A stretch of 64,000 nucleotides of DNA from Straminergon stramineum. Taxonomy: Eukaryota > Streptophyta > Bryopsida > Hypnales > Calliergonaceae. The notes below the pieces were generated by a model, which saw only the letters and a list, made by a program, of their open reading frames with translations, had not been told where the DNA came from and did no database searches. Positions 12,741-24,091 of this stretch are shown piece by piece. The DNA lies in assembly GCA_963920665.1 (NCBI GenBank), contig OY987269.1, positions 7,318,501-7,382,500 of the forward strand, given 5' to 3'. Position numbers and translations under genes: made by a program. The stretch's first letter is position 1. Each line of letters begins with the position of its first letter.

Positions 12741-13836
12741 TTCATAGAAGACATAAAAACCTATAGTTGGATTAAGTGTGTCCTAGTTCAAGTCACAAGA
12801 GTCAAGACCTTCTATTTGTATTGAAATTATTGATCTTTGACTAATTACTAAATAATATTATCTTCCAATTTTATGGTGTCTAATATTTTTATATTATTGT
12901 AAAACGTACATTTCTTGTATATTTTTTCATGACAAATGTGCAAGACTTTGGCACCTTTTGATAAGCCATCAACCCAACACCTCTCAAAGGATATTGCTAT
13001 GCATTAACACAAAATCCTACTTTCTTATCTACTTTCAACACTTTTGTTGCCTCTACTATTATTTCTAGCCTTCCAACAATGACTAAGTAAATTGCATATT
13101 GTTTCTTGGAAGTGGTAAGAATCTTTATACAAAATTATTTTGGAAAGTTTGAACTATGTTTATTCTTCATTCTATTTACTATACTTTGTAAGAAATTAAG
13201 AGGCTTTACAACCACTCATGTCCTCTTACCTTTCAACACAAGAGTGACAATATTTATTTATTTCTCTCTTGAAGTTGGCTTCATCGCACCAATTTTACTC
13301 CCCCAACTACTAGTATGTCTTGCAAGAGAGAAGAGAAGGGAAATCATACAAATTTCACCAAAAGATAGAGTTTTTTAGGTCTTTCACTCATCAAAAGTTG
13401 CTTGAAACCTTGCCTTGAAAAATGAGTCAGTGAAAGTACATTCACATCTACAAGCCTAAATAAACATTGAGATATTATTATAGGAAAGTTGCCAAGTAAT
13501 ATGAGAAAGAGCATCTCCACTCTTTAAATGAAAAATTACCATGGCCTGGGGAACCACAAGTGGTAGGCTCACTAAATGGAAAAGTGACTTGCGGTTGACT
13601 ATATCCCTTCCCATATCCACCCAAAAAACCCACCCAAACTACCATTGCCTATGTTTTTTTCTTGATTTCGGTTCATTTGATTGTCTCACTTTAAGCCATA
13701 TAGAGAGGGTTTGTTGTTGAGCCTTGGCTATTGCAAAAAGCTTTATTGCGAGTTTTTTCATTACTTTAGAATGCTTGTTTTTGCTTTCTTATTGTTAAAA
13801 TAAAAACTTTATCTTTTTACATTATATATAGCTATT

Positions 13837-13840
<4 letters not shown>

Positions 13841-13878
<38 letters not shown>
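13841..13878. repeat. (TA)19 microsatellite
   Basis: This is a pure TA run followed at once by a short CA run and more TA. It lies inside the Harbinger-like element. Confidence 0.9.
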
Positions 13879-13888
<10 letters not shown>

Positions 13889-14505
13889 TGTATATATATT
13901 TACTTATACAAACTATGTCTACATATTTTCTTTTGCTATAAGAAATTAACAATACAACTTTTAATTAATGATAGGTAAACTACTGCAATTATATTATTCT
14001 TGGGAATAAACATAATAAAAAACTTTATAAATACATCTTCTAGTAAGGATTACCAATTTAACCCTTGTATACAATAAAATGAATCTTATTTTCAATAATT
14101 TTTTAGTTCTTAAAAAAATTAGTGAATACCAAAATTAAAATTAAAATTTCTAGTACAAATAAAAATATATAAAATTGTAAGTCACAAATACATTCAACAA
14201 TAGATACTCAAACTTTCTTTTATGTTGTATTTCCTAATACATTTAAGAAATACTTAATTTCAATGGACTAAAGTACTTGCATGAAAATAGTTATAACTAT
14301 AAATAAGCACCACAAAACTTAGATATATAACTTTTTTTTTGTTATATAAAAATTTGAGGATTTATGCCTACATAAATAAAAATGATATGTAATCTATACT
14401 CATTGTTTAGGGTTGATATTTTTACAGTATAGTTTTTTTCATTGGATTTTTGTAAGACTCATAATTTTATTTTTATTTTTTGGGAGGAAGTGTTTTAGGT
14501 TTTTT

Positions 14506-14767
14506 CCATCCTTTGGGACTGTGAGGTTTGCATTCTGAGGTTGCTTCCAAAGTATCCACTCATACTCGAAAGTTATTAATTGGAGCTAGATTCATGAATC
14601 AATTTTATTTTTATTTTTATTATTTTTGTTTTGAATTTTCTCCATCCTTTGGGACTATGAAGTGTGTGCATTGTAAAAAATTGCTTCCAAGTTTTGACTC
14701 ATACTTGAAATTTTTTAATTGGAGAAAGACTCCCTCTCCTCTCTTCTCCATTACCTTCATGAATCCT
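14506..14767. repeat. 136-bp direct duplication inside the Harbinger-like element
   Basis: CCATCCTTTGGGACT starts at 14506 and again at about 14642. After each, the same order of words follows (TTGCTTCCAA, ACTCATACT, TTAATTGGAG, TTCATGAATC). The two units have diverged, so the duplication is old. The second unit is the part read by the 135-codon ORF. Confidence 0.6.
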
Positions 14768-15748
14768 CAAATTGCACCTCAAGTCGCACCTCAAATTGCC
14801 CTCACTATGTACTCTTCTTTGATGCCCTTTGCTCCCCTAATCAAGACTATGTCCAACCATGACTCCCTAATTGACTTCCTAAACGAAATTAAGCACTCTA
14901 AAGTCCCAAACAAGTCACAACAAGAATCCATGTAGCATAAGAAATGAGTAGATTCAAGAGGATGGTGGCCAAGTTGTTTATTTTTGTGTAGCTAGGGAAA
15001 CAAAGCTAAATAGGGTGTTATCGGTGGAGATCGACTGAAAGCCCATGTTGAGGCCAATCTTGTTCCTAGTAAAAGAGTGGAGATGCTCTAAACATTGCAT
15101 TAGACATGAGATATGATTATTTGTTCCTTGAACCAACTTTCTCTTTCACATCTCAGCTTTATTAAAGTTGACTCCTACATACCCAAACATTGTATAACAC
15201 TATAAGAGTATAAGGACAGGTTCATGACCACAAAGTTCTAGCCTCACTATCTATTGCTTTGTTTGCTGCCATTTTCCAACTGGATATGAATAAAGAATAT
15301 TGTATTTATTTTCCAGAGATGAAATCACATGTCTACTACAAGTTGTAAATTTTCAAATTTTTTTGGAAAATTTTCAAATTAATGTGAACTTTTTAAGAAA
15401 AAAATGAAGAAAATTCTTATCAAATACAAAATACACTAAAAAAATTTCTCTACAAATGTATAATAGTAATAATATAGTTTATAACATCACAATATAAACC
15501 AAAGTTATGGTGTCATTCTATAATTCAACAATAAAAAAACTATGGTTATAAGCTCAAAGTTTTTATTGCTATAAAATATTGAAAATTATTTTTTTTGAAA
15601 ATGTCTAATTAGAGTAGAAAGTGCAGTGGACAAGCTTTATTTCATTAGCTAGACTCAAGTTCAAAAAATACCACTTTTATAGTTAAAAGTCACATTAAGA
15701 GTAAATAGCAAGAAATGGCCCCAATACATTGCTAGGGTGATATGTGGA

Positions 15749-15981
15749 TTAAACCTTAAAAGATGAACTAGTGATTGTGAAAATCATCCCTTTTGAAACT
15801 ATGTGAAATCATCTACTTTTAAGAAAAATATTCATTGGAGGTTAAAATAAAGTGCAAGATCTCTCCTTTTTGCTCCAACTTTCAAGGATGAAATATTACA
15901 GCTAAGTCATACATAATAACATAGGAAGATTTTTTGTCATCCATCCGACAAAAAATGTCCTTCATGTTGTTTAAGGGTTAA
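15749..15981. mobile_element. Short TTAA-ended element, 230-bp family
   Basis: It is bounded by TTAAACCTTAAAAGATGAAC and, at the right, TTTAAGGGTTAA. The interior words (CTAGTGATTGTGAAAATCA, CATTGGAGGT, GACAAAAAATGTCC) recur in order in the element at 23670-23874 and in reverse orientation at 44366-44596 and 44706-44936. Non-coding. Confidence 0.65.
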
Positions 15982-16033
15982 ACATCTTCTTCACAAAAAA
16001 TCAATAAGATCATAACGAAAGACTTTGCAATAC

Positions 16034-16793
16034 AAGTGATTGCAAAAAATAATTCATATTTTTGGCTCAAAAATGCAATTTTTGGCCATAGGATTGGTAG
16101 TACTATGTAGTACTACCAATACTATGTGTCAATAGGGCCCCTGCAAATCTACACCATTGATTTAGTACTATGGAGTATTATAGATTGTTGTGGGGTACTA
16201 TAGAAGTCATTGGAAGCAAAAAATAGCAGAAAAAGATCTATGAACCTTTTTCATAATTTTATTTATAGTAATTCAAAAAAATCTATTTTTTTCCATATAA
16301 AAGCCATTTTGCTATAGAAGATTGTGCTCACATTGCACCAAAGAATTCATGTAGGAAATTTTTTCCCTCATTTTAGCTTTTGGGCAAAAGAAGGTCACTT
16401 TGACCTCATGTGTGCAGCTGACATGTTTCTATTTTCATAAAAACTCATCATTAGTCCTTGTAATTTTAGTAGACCTCCAACAAGTCTAATTTGTAGCTTC
16501 AAATTTTCATTTTTGGGTCCAAAATAGGACTCCTCCCCCCCCAAGTGGCCAAGGTAGACACCTAATTAGGGGCGATTAAAAATAGTAAACGACTTTGAAA
16601 AAAATTGAAAAAAAATTAATTTTTTTCAATTTTTTTCAAAGTCGTTTACTATTTTTGAAAAATGTCTACAACTACCACATGTAACCTCATTCTAAATTTC
16701 ATGCCAAATGAAAAAATGATGCAAAAGTTATGAGCAAAAAACCACCTGTTGAGGACAATGGGATAAGAAATAGGACAAGTGTTTCTAGGTGAT
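16034..16793 (-). mobile_element. ATTGCAAGAAACACTT family, copy 2 (inverted)
   Basis: Read on the minus strand it begins AATCACCTAGAAACACTTGT and follows the same word order as copies 1 and 3. It lies head to head with copy 3, and the two share the AGGTGATTGC junction. It contains the long palindrome at 16578-16656 and GTAGTACTAC words near its outer end. Confidence 0.55.
16578..16656. repeat. Near-perfect palindrome with about 39-bp arms
   Basis: The left arm AAAAATAGTAAACGACTTTG followed by A-runs returns as CAAAGTCGTTTACTATTTTT with no spacer. There is one length mismatch in the A/T runs. In copies 1 and 3 only one arm is found, so this arose inside copy 2. Confidence 0.85.
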
Positions 16794-17533
16794 TGCAAGA
16801 AACACTTGTCCTATTTTTTGTCCCCTTGCCCTCGGATACGTGGTTTTTGGTCATAACTTTTGCATCATAAGTCCATTTGTCTTGAAATTTGAAATGAAGG
16901 TACCCATAAAAGTTTCACACATTCTATAATTTAAAAAAAAATTACTTTACTATTTTTAAGGTGCCTCCAATTGGATGTCTACCTTGGCCATTTTGGGGGG
17001 TTTGGGTCCGATATTGTACCCTAAATTGCAAATTGGAAGCCACAAATTGGCAAAGTTGGAGGTCTACTTGCATTCCAATGATGGACAAAGAGTTTTTTGC
17101 AAAACACCTTTGCGTGAGGTGTCTACATAGGGCCAAAGTGATTGTTGTTCATGCGCATTTTTTGGACAGGAGAAAATTTTCCTTCAAGAAAGTTGTGGTA
17201 CAATGCGAGAGCAAGCTTGTCTACGAAAATGGATTTTTTATGGGAATTTTTTGAATTTTTTTGAATTACTAAAAATGAAAAGGTCCATAGACTCCTTTTC
17301 TATTATTTTTTGCTCCCAATGGCTTTTGTAGTACTTGATGGTAGCCTATAGTACTACATAGTATTGTATAGTATTCAATCAACGGTTAGGTCTAAAGGCC
17401 CCCTAAATCAACGGTTGAGATTTATAGGCACATGTTGACATGTAGAATTGATAGTAGTCTATAGTATTGCCAATCCTATGGCCAAAAATCGCTTTTTTGA
17501 GCCAAAAACGTGAAGTGTTTCTTGCAATCACCT
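16787..17533 (+). mobile_element. ATTGCAAGAAACACTT family, copy 3
   Basis: The left end AGGTGATTGCAAGAAACACT and the right end AGTGTTTCTTGCAATCACCT are exact inverted repeats. The 747-bp length matches copy 1. The interior includes TTTTTTGTCCCCTTG and, near the right end, TAGTAGTCTATAGTATTG. No transposase gene is visible. Confidence 0.75.
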
Positions 17534-18235
17534 TTGCTCAAAATGTACTCAAGTACCCTCCAAATAAATAAATAAATTGAATGAAAAAACAATTTTTCCA
17601 TTCTTTAGTCTTAGTTGAAGTCAGTCATTGGTCACTTAGCATCTCTAGCACTGGTATACTATTGTAGTGATAATGAAGCAATGGTCTTCCCTAGGTTGGG
17701 AGAATATTACAGTAGACCAATCTATTTCCACTAGCTTCCTATGCCCAACATCCTACTTTTAGCCCCATCTCTACTATAGAACTCATCTAAATCCATTTAC
17801 TTCTCTAACAATTTCAATGCATTAATTCCAACTTAGGTAATGTGTCAATTCTTGATTGGTGGATACTCAAGTAAGTGCTAATGGGTACATGGAATGGTGG
17901 TTATAGGCTATTTGAGGACGTTTATGATTCTAGTCTACAGGCGGATTTTAAATTTTGGGCAGACCACTTTAGAAATTCATAGAAATTACAATTTTTATTA
18001 GAAAAAATTATAATTCTAGTTGGGGTTTGTTTGGTGAATCATGCACACCTCTGAAAAATATGTGCCCCTCTTGGAGTTGGTCCCAATATACTCAAATTGT
18101 GAATTACGGTGATAATAGGTTGGTCTACCTTAAGCCTCTCTAGATGCATGGGACTTGTGGGACTTCTTAGTTATTCCAAGGATAGGGTCTAACTCAGGAG
18201 CTATACAAGACAATTTTGTTCACTGTTGGGATTCC
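17534..18235. other. No gene seen
   Basis: AT-rich single-copy-looking sequence. No ORF with coding character, no inverted repeat and no RNA gene could be supported. Confidence 0.5.
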
Positions 18236-18543
18236 TTTCTAAGGCTACAAAAAGGGGTCAAGACTATAGTATTGCAACGAGCCAAATGCGGAGGTCTACC
18301 CAAGGGTGAATGTAAAAAAAAGACCCCCTATTTTGTGCTTGACTAATCTATTTCTCTATACTATTCCTAGCTAATTTGGAGTCTATGATTGCAAATATGA
18401 AGTCAAAATTTGCAAATTTTGTCATGCCTTGCAAATAAATCATTCCTGCGTTTTTCCCTAGGGATAGAATGCTAGGGGGAAAACAGTCCCCACATTCCGC
18501 TCGTTGCACTACTATAGTCTCGACCCAAAAAGGGGGCTCTAAA
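18236..18543. mobile_element. Foldback MITE with about 50-bp ends
   Basis: The left arm (AAAAAGGGGTCAAGACTATA, GTATTGCAACGAGCC, AATGCGGAGG) returns inverted at 18485-18543 (CCGCTCGTTGCACTACTATA, GTCTCGACCCAAAAAGGGG). Total length is about 308 bp, with little unpaired interior. Non-coding; the superfamily is unclear. Confidence 0.65.
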
Positions 18544-18664
18544 CAATGTCATGTGCGTTGACTAATTTTTGGAGGCCACTATATATCTAGGCCTGTGGCT
18601 ATGATGATTGGCTCATCCATTTTAGGGGGATACAAATGAAGGAAAATATTTCATATACAATAAG

Positions 18665-18901
18665 TTACACTAAATAGTGAAATTAGGTTTCCTTACCCTA
18701 AAAAAGTTACTTTACAAGCCATCAAAGTCAACAAATATTTCTAAAAATATTTCCATTTGTACACATGGAGGTTCATGAGTCCCAATACAAGGATATGAAA
18801 TTCAAAAGTAGTTCATTCTTGTAGAATAATAGTAAATATTTATATAGTGTCAAATGTCGAGAAATTAGTATGGGGTAGCCTAATTTCACTATTCAATGTA
18901 C
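18665..18901. mobile_element. MITE with TACACTAAATAGTGAAATT ends, copy 1
   Basis: The left TTACACTAAATAGTGAAATT and the minus-strand right end TACATTGAATAGTGAAATTA pair as inverted repeats of about 33 bp. The interior TGTCAAATGTCGAGAAATTA reappears inverted in the copy at 40809-41063. About 237 bp long, non-coding. Confidence 0.65.
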
Positions 18902-19019
18902 TGTAGTTAATGGGCCCAAAGACTTGTACTGTAGAAAGTAAGGTACGGATTTCTTCATTTCTAAGCAAGATTTTGAACCAGCCATCATCGTCTTCATTCA
19001 GCCCGCATACATGCCTTGT

Positions 19020-19140
19020 TTTTTGGCGGGTGCCGGCGTGGAATGGCGGGTTCTGCTTGGTGGGGTGGCGGAACTACGCCCCGCCAGCGCCAGCGCCATC
19101 CCATCACAAGTCTGCGCAAGTAACAGAGGGTGGGGCCAGG
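19020..19140. other. Unexplained GC-rich islet
   Basis: A block of about 120 bp rich in GGCGGG and GCCAGCGCC words stands alone in AT-rich DNA. It has no convincing ORF or promoter layout. It resembles in composition the island at 22.24-22.60 kb and may be a remnant of a related element. Confidence 0.35.
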
Positions 19141-19918
19141 GTGTGAAATTTTAACTTTTCAGTGTAATTTGGGTCTTTCCTCACATTTCCTTTCAAGGGT
19201 TGGGAAACGAATTGAAGACCAAGTTAATATACTTTGCTTTTGGAAGTGACCATTTACGAGTTGATTGCCTCTTCGTAGAATATGAACTCCTTTGAACAAT
19301 TTTTAGTTAATTTTTATAGGAACTAGAGTAGTGCGCCTTGTGCCATTTTCACAATAAAAATAAAAGTAAAAATAATTTTTGAATTCAATTCAAATTTGAA
19401 ATTCAATAACTTTCACATTATAGTATGAGAGATTGCATACAAATAGAAAGCTTCATGCATAAAAGAGTGCAAGCCAAGGTTTTATTTTGTAATGTTTGGA
19501 CATGTGATGTGAAAGTTATGGTTTTTTCAAAATAAAATATAATTCAATTCACTTTTTAAAAATTTTAAAATTCATACCTTTCACAATTTACACCATAGGT
19601 GTGAATGCCATGACATTTGCACGAATAGAAAGCCTTAAGTACAGAGGAGCAAAAAGACTTTGTTTCATGGTGTTTGGACATGTAATGCAAAAGTTATGAA
19701 TTTTTCAAAATAAAAGATAATTAAATTAAATTTTTTGATTCAAAAAGACATGGAAATTCAATAACTTTCACATTGTAGGTCCAAACACCATGAAACAAAG
19801 CTCTTGCACCCCTCCTTGCCAAGAACTTTTGAGTGGTACTTAGAATGTTGCGAAAGCCTCACAATTTATTAGATCTCATCATATCAAACAAACAAACAAA
19901 AAATTATCTTAACCCCTT

Positions 19919-20674
19919 AAGGTCTTTGACTATGTTTTCACTAAAAATGCTCCAAAATTGTCATTTCTAGTACAAGTACCAAATTTTAGAAAAAAAATAC
20001 ATTTTAGAACACAGGTAATTGTAGGATCTTGAAGTAAGCTAGTTTGAAAATATTTGGAAAAAAATTTAGAAATTTTCACCACATGGATTGCAAGATATAA
20101 GCTTTAAAATACATAGAAATCTTTTTTTTGGCCCTATGAAAGATCAGGCAACTACACTTCACAAGCTCGCATTTGTATGAAAAAATGTCCAAAATGGTGG
20201 TGCTTCTTTGGATTCATTCTTCAAGGCAAGTTGACTACATGCTTGAAAAATTTCAAATCATTTGGCATTACAACATATAGGAAAAAAATAGAGAATGATT
20301 CATAATATAAAATTGTTAAGAATTTAATTTTAATTAAAACTTGGAGTAGATTTGAAATGAGGTACTATTTACATGGTAATCTTCTGAAATTTTTGTGTTC
20401 ACCAAATCTGTGACTTCATTTTGGCAAATCCAATTTTGAACTAGAATCAATGCAATTTTGGCTTGGTCAATGAATTGACATCCTTGCACATTTGTAATTT
20501 TAGAAAAATATATGTACTCTAGAAATAACAAATCCAACCCTTAGATAGGACAACAACTTAATAAAATATATCCACAATTTAGGGTAACTTTCATCCAAGA
20601 AATATGGATGATGAAACTTGAATTTCCATCTATTCATCATCCATAAAATGGACATTGGAGCACTTAGGGGTTAA
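19919..20674. mobile_element. TTAA-ended element, 756 bp
   Basis: The left end TTAACCCCTTAAGGTCTTTG and right end CACTTAGGGGTTAA are bounded by TTAA on both sides. Its left part (TTTGACTATGTTTTCAC, ACAAGTACCAAATTTT) is repeated in the element whose left end is near 38413. No transposase ORF. Confidence 0.5.
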
Positions 20675-20852
20675 ATGGGTAATGATAAGCATGTTTGACT
20701 AATTTGATGTTTACAATTTACTAATTCTTCACAATTTTCTTTAACTCTTAATCTATTATAGCATTCAAAAAATGAAGTGGATTGGGAAATGATAATCAAT
20801 CATGACTAGGGTTCATGGTGACTTTTGAATTGCAAGTGTTCTCAGTGGGTTC

Positions 20853-21698
20853 TTAACTCCTAAAGTTCCTTAACTATGCTTTCCCCCAAAACTCTCCGAA
20901 AGTGTCCTTTTAGGGAAAAAAAAAGCACTTACTGGACACTTGTAATGGTAGGATCTTGTAGTAAGCTAGTTTTAGAAGTTTAGGAAAAAACATCAAAAAT
21001 TTCTACCATGAAAATTGCAAGATATTAGCGTTTGAATTGACAAAAACTCTTTAAAATTATTGAGAATTCCTTAAGACAAAGAGGAGGAGCTAGGATGTTG
21101 CACTAAAAAGTTTAACCCTAAGTGCTCCAATGACCATTTTTTGGACAATAGACAAATGAAAACTCAAGTTTCATCCTCCTTATTGCTTGGATGAAAGTTA
21201 TCCTAATTTAGTAGAAATACATTATGAAGTTGTTGTCCTATCTAAGGGTTGGATTTGGTGTTTCTAGAGTACATTTTTTTCTAAAATTACAAATGTCAAA
21301 GTATGTCAAGTGGTTAACCAAGCCAAATTTGCATTGACTCTAGTTCTAAACTAAAATTGCCAAAATTGTCATAGAGCTTAAGACCACAGAAATTTCAAGA
21401 AATCACCATGTGAAGATAATCTCATTCCAAATCCATTCCAACAAATTTTATCCCCAAAATGATCATATTTTTCTTGAAATTGCATTTAGAAGGAATTTAG
21501 AAAATTTCCTTTCAAAATGTATAAAAAAGATATTGGTAATAGCATTGGTGAATCTAACCGTATGGATGGAATCTACAACTCACAATCTACAACTTCTATT
21601 TGTAAAGAAATTCCAAAATAGTCTCCCAAATAGCACTTTATAATGGTTTTTCTCAAATCGTTAATTCTAGAGATGAATCTGGACGTTTAGGGGTTAAA
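20853..21698. mobile_element. TTAA-ended composite element
   Basis: Left TTAACTCCTAAAGTTCC and right GGACGTTTAGGGGTTAA pair over the outer 10-12 bp. An internal TTAACCCTAAGTGCTCCAAT near 21112 matches the right end of the 19919-20674 element in inverse orientation, so this may be two nested copies. The right 160 bp is also found at 24.30-24.46 kb and inverted at 38.01-38.17 kb. Confidence 0.4.
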
Positions 21699-21757
21699 AA
21701 CATTTTCATTGAGGTCACGTTGGCCTTTGAACAAATGGGGCTTCCCAATTTCACGTG

Positions 21758-22236
21758 TAAGGTAGGAACACCTAAAATGGACACTTGTTTGAGATGACGT
21801 GATTGTGAGGGTCTGTGTTCAAAAAAAATTTGTCTACCTATTAGGAAATGTTTTAGGAAGCCAACAAAATTAGTTTTGTATTTTTACAAGCTTGTATGAA
21901 TATTCTACGGATTTTTGAAGACAACTTCATAGATGTACCTACTCTGGACACTAGACTAACACCAAAGCGGGCACGGAAACACCCAAAAGGGACACACTCT
22001 AAATTTGAATTAAGTGCGGGTGATTGACTACTTCTTGAAAAAGTGACAACTTCTTGAAAAAGTGACAACTTCTTGAAAAAGTGACAACTTCTTGGAACCC
22101 CACATGTCCACTTTAGAACCCCACATGCCCACTTTAGAACCCCACTTATCTACTTTGGGTCCACAAGCCCTTGGATTTAGGTTGTTTTCTAGGTGTCCTG
22201 AAACGACTCGTGTCCGTATTAGGTGTTCCTACCTTA
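21758..22236. mobile_element. MITE with TAAGGTAG...CACCTAA ends, copy 1
   Basis: Left TAAGGTAGGAACACCTAAAA and the minus-strand right end TAAGGTAGGAACACCTAATA form inverted repeats of about 27 bp (continuing as GGACAC). A second copy in inverse orientation is at 62830-63249. The two differ mainly because this copy carries expanded 19-bp and 21-bp minisatellites. Confidence 0.7.
22032..22158. repeat. Two adjacent minisatellites (19 bp and 21 bp units)
   Basis: TTCTTGAAAAAGTGACAAC is repeated at 22032, 22051 and 22070, with a partial fourth copy at 22089. It is followed directly by three copies of a 21-bp unit starting AACCCCACATGTCCACT at 22096, 22117 and 22138. Both lie inside the MITE at 21758-22236. 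Confidence 0.9.
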
Positions 22237-22238
22237 GC

Positions 22239-22454
22239 GGGGCGGGGCATATTGGGGGGTTTGGTTCATGTGCGTTGGAAGGACCGCCAGCCTGCGAGAG
22301 TTTCGTCCCAACCAATCACGCCCTGCCACGTGTCCACATGGCTGGCGGCTGGCGGGTCGGGTACTGGGCATGTGCGCTGGCTGACTACCATCTACAGTTC
22401 ACAGTTTGACGTCAGCTTGACGTCAGTTTGATGTCAGCTGCAGCCTGTTATAAA
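22239..22454 (+). promoter_or_regulatory. Orphan promoter-like GC-rich island
   Basis: This island has the parts of a plant RNA polymerase II promoter in order: CCAAT at 22312-22316, a G-box/ABRE (GCCACGTGTCC, core 22327-22332), then TGACGTCA at 22407-22414 and 22418-22425 and TGATGTCA at 22429-22436, spaced exactly 11 bp apart. A TATAAA box follows at 22449-22454. TGACGTCA is a palindromic bZIP/TGA-factor site, and the 11-bp spacing puts the three on the same DNA face. No ORF follows within 1 kb; downstream is a GC-rich stretch with short stem-loops (such as 22499-22535) and then a long hairpin. It may drive a non-coding RNA or be a transposon-borne promoter. Confidence 0.5.
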
Positions 22455-22847
22455 TTTACGGTATCCACTACCATTGGTGAGAGCAGGCCCACGGCAGACT
22501 CGCCAAGACCACACGCCAGATGGTGGTTTGCCGAGTGGTGAGGGAGACCGGGCCGTATCTACTCCTCCTATGCCCCACGGCGCACTCACCAACCGGGATA
22601 AACAACGCTAAGTACTTTCGTCTTCGAGAAATCAAAAGTCAAAAATTTCAATTTCAACTCAGTTTGAATGACATGCTCCTATCGCCTTTGTGAGGCTTTT
22701 ACACCAAGCATTTCGGATGCTTTTCTACTTTCACAAATGATTAGAAGTTCATCATATACACATGGAGGGGTAGGAGGTAGAACAATGCATGTGGGATATG
22801 TAAATTAAATCTACTAGGAACTCAATCGCTCATAGTTAGCTCAAAAG

Positions 22848-23229
22848 TAGAATTTGTGTTGGAAGTAGAATTTCAGACCTCATTTAGGCACAGTAAAGTA
22901 CATTTTTCTAAAAACTTTTGAACTAAAAAAAGTTGTGAAATGAAGTTAAATTTCATCTCCAAAAATCCGTTTGAGGTTTCAAGCCTCCAATAAAAAGTTA
23001 TGGACAAAATTCAAAGAAGATGTTTGAAAATGTAAAAAAAAATTCCTTCCAACCCCTATCTTGAATTTTGTCCATAACTTTTAATTGGAAGCTTGAAACC
23101 TCAAAAGGATTTTTGGAGGTGAAATTTAACTTCATTTAACAACTTTTTTTAGTTCAAAGTTTCTTGAAAAAAGTTATTCTACTACGCTTAAACGGGGTCT
23201 GAAATTCTACCTCAAACACAATTCTTAAT
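22848..23229. repeat. Long imperfect hairpin, arms about 167 bp
   Basis: The arm at 22848-23014 returns as its reverse complement at 23061-23229 with a loop of about 46 bp. Matching words include TGAAGTTAAATTTCATCTCC, TTGAGGTTTCAAGC and AAAAGTTATGGACAAAATTC. The arms look nearly 90% alike by eye. A transcript would fold into one long double-stranded stem. It could be a foldback transposon or a hairpin RNA source. Confidence 0.75.
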
Positions 23230-23669
23230 TTTGGACAATGAGCGGTGAAGCTTTCATCTTCAAATTATCCCATATTTTTTGAGGGTTCATGATGGACATG
23301 GAATTCACTATAAAAACACCTCTCTAACATGTCGATGAATTGTGTGCTCACGAGGCAACTTCTTCCCATGACCGTGTATTCTTTTCATCTAGGAAGTTCG
23401 AGCAAAGATACTTGGTCATCTATATGTGGAATGTATTTCATCTTCATGTATCTCTCCACATCATCATCCCTGCCCATTGACCTTAGTGGATTCCTTGATT
23501 CTGGGCTATATACTATCTTGGTGTGCAATTAAGGCTTCGGGGATGCGGGCCAGAACGTTTGGCGAGCCTGCAGTGGGGATCTCCCACAGCCTGGGCTCAC
23601 CCACTGAGCGAGTTGAGCCCGTCCAGCGTGCTGCCGTGGAGCTGCTCTGTAGCACATTCTAAACTCAAA

Positions 23670-23874
23670 TTAACCCTTAAAGAACGGACTGGTGACCGTG
23701 GAAATCTACATTAAGAAAATTAAAAAATATTCATTGGAGGTCAAAGTGATAGTAGAATATCTCCCTTTTTCCGCACAAAATTCGAAAGATGAATAGTTGC
23801 AGCTCTATCCTACATAGAGAGATTCTTTGTCATTCATTGGACAAAAAATGTCCGCTTCGACATTTAAGGGTTAA
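23670..23874. mobile_element. Short TTAA-ended element, 230-bp family
   Basis: Bounded by TTAACCCTTAAAGAACGGAC on the left and GACATTTAAGGGTTAA on the right. The interior CATTGGAGGTCAAAGTGATA and GGACAAAAAATGTCC match the copy at 15749-15981. Non-coding. Confidence 0.7.
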
Positions 23875-23903
23875 GGTGTGGTAGGCTCATAATTTGCTCA
23901 TCC

Positions 23904-24091
23904 AAGGACTGGTCCTCTGCCATGATCATGCATTTTCTTTGATGGGATTTTAAAATTTTTTTTATTAAGGATTGGTCCTCTGCCATTTTCATGCATTTTC
24001 TTTGATGGGTTTTTCTTAATTTTTTATTAAGGATTGGTCCTCCGCCATTTTCATGCATTTTCTCTGATGGGATTTATTTTTTATTTTTTAT
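23904..24091. repeat. Three tandem copies of a 62-63 bp unit
   Basis: AAGGACTGGTCCTC or AAGGATTGGTCCTC begins at 23904, 23967 and 24029, each followed by GCCATTTTCATGCATTTTCT (or a close variant) and GATGGG. A minus-strand ORF (23864-24058) runs through it with a 21-residue repeat, which I take as a by-product of the 63-bp unit. Confidence 0.85.

Larger units (their letters stand above)
13509..15088. mobile_element. Harbinger/Tourist-like element with perfect 17-bp ends
   Basis: The left end GAGCATCTCCACTCTTT is repeated exactly as its reverse complement at the right end. The flanking triplets are AAA and TAA, close to the TAA duplication typical of PIF/Harbinger insertions. The 1.58-kb interior holds a TA microsatellite, a 136-bp direct duplication and an ORF of 135 codons (14528-14935) with a CxxC pair (MKCVHCKKLLPSFDS) but no recognisable transposase. 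The ORF may be a fragment of the second Harbinger protein or chance. The ends resemble those of the element at 62302-62829. Confidence 0.7.

Noticed and set aside
14528..14935. 135-codon ORF as a possible gene
   Set aside because: Lies inside a transposon and partly over a direct duplication; the CxxC pair alone is not enough to name it.
23864..24058. ORF with 21-residue repeats
   Set aside because: Produced by a 63-bp tandem repeat in non-coding DNA; no other coding sign.
23904..24091. Spaced repeats resembling a CRISPR array
   Set aside because: Units are contiguous tandem copies without unique spacers, and the genome is eukaryotic.
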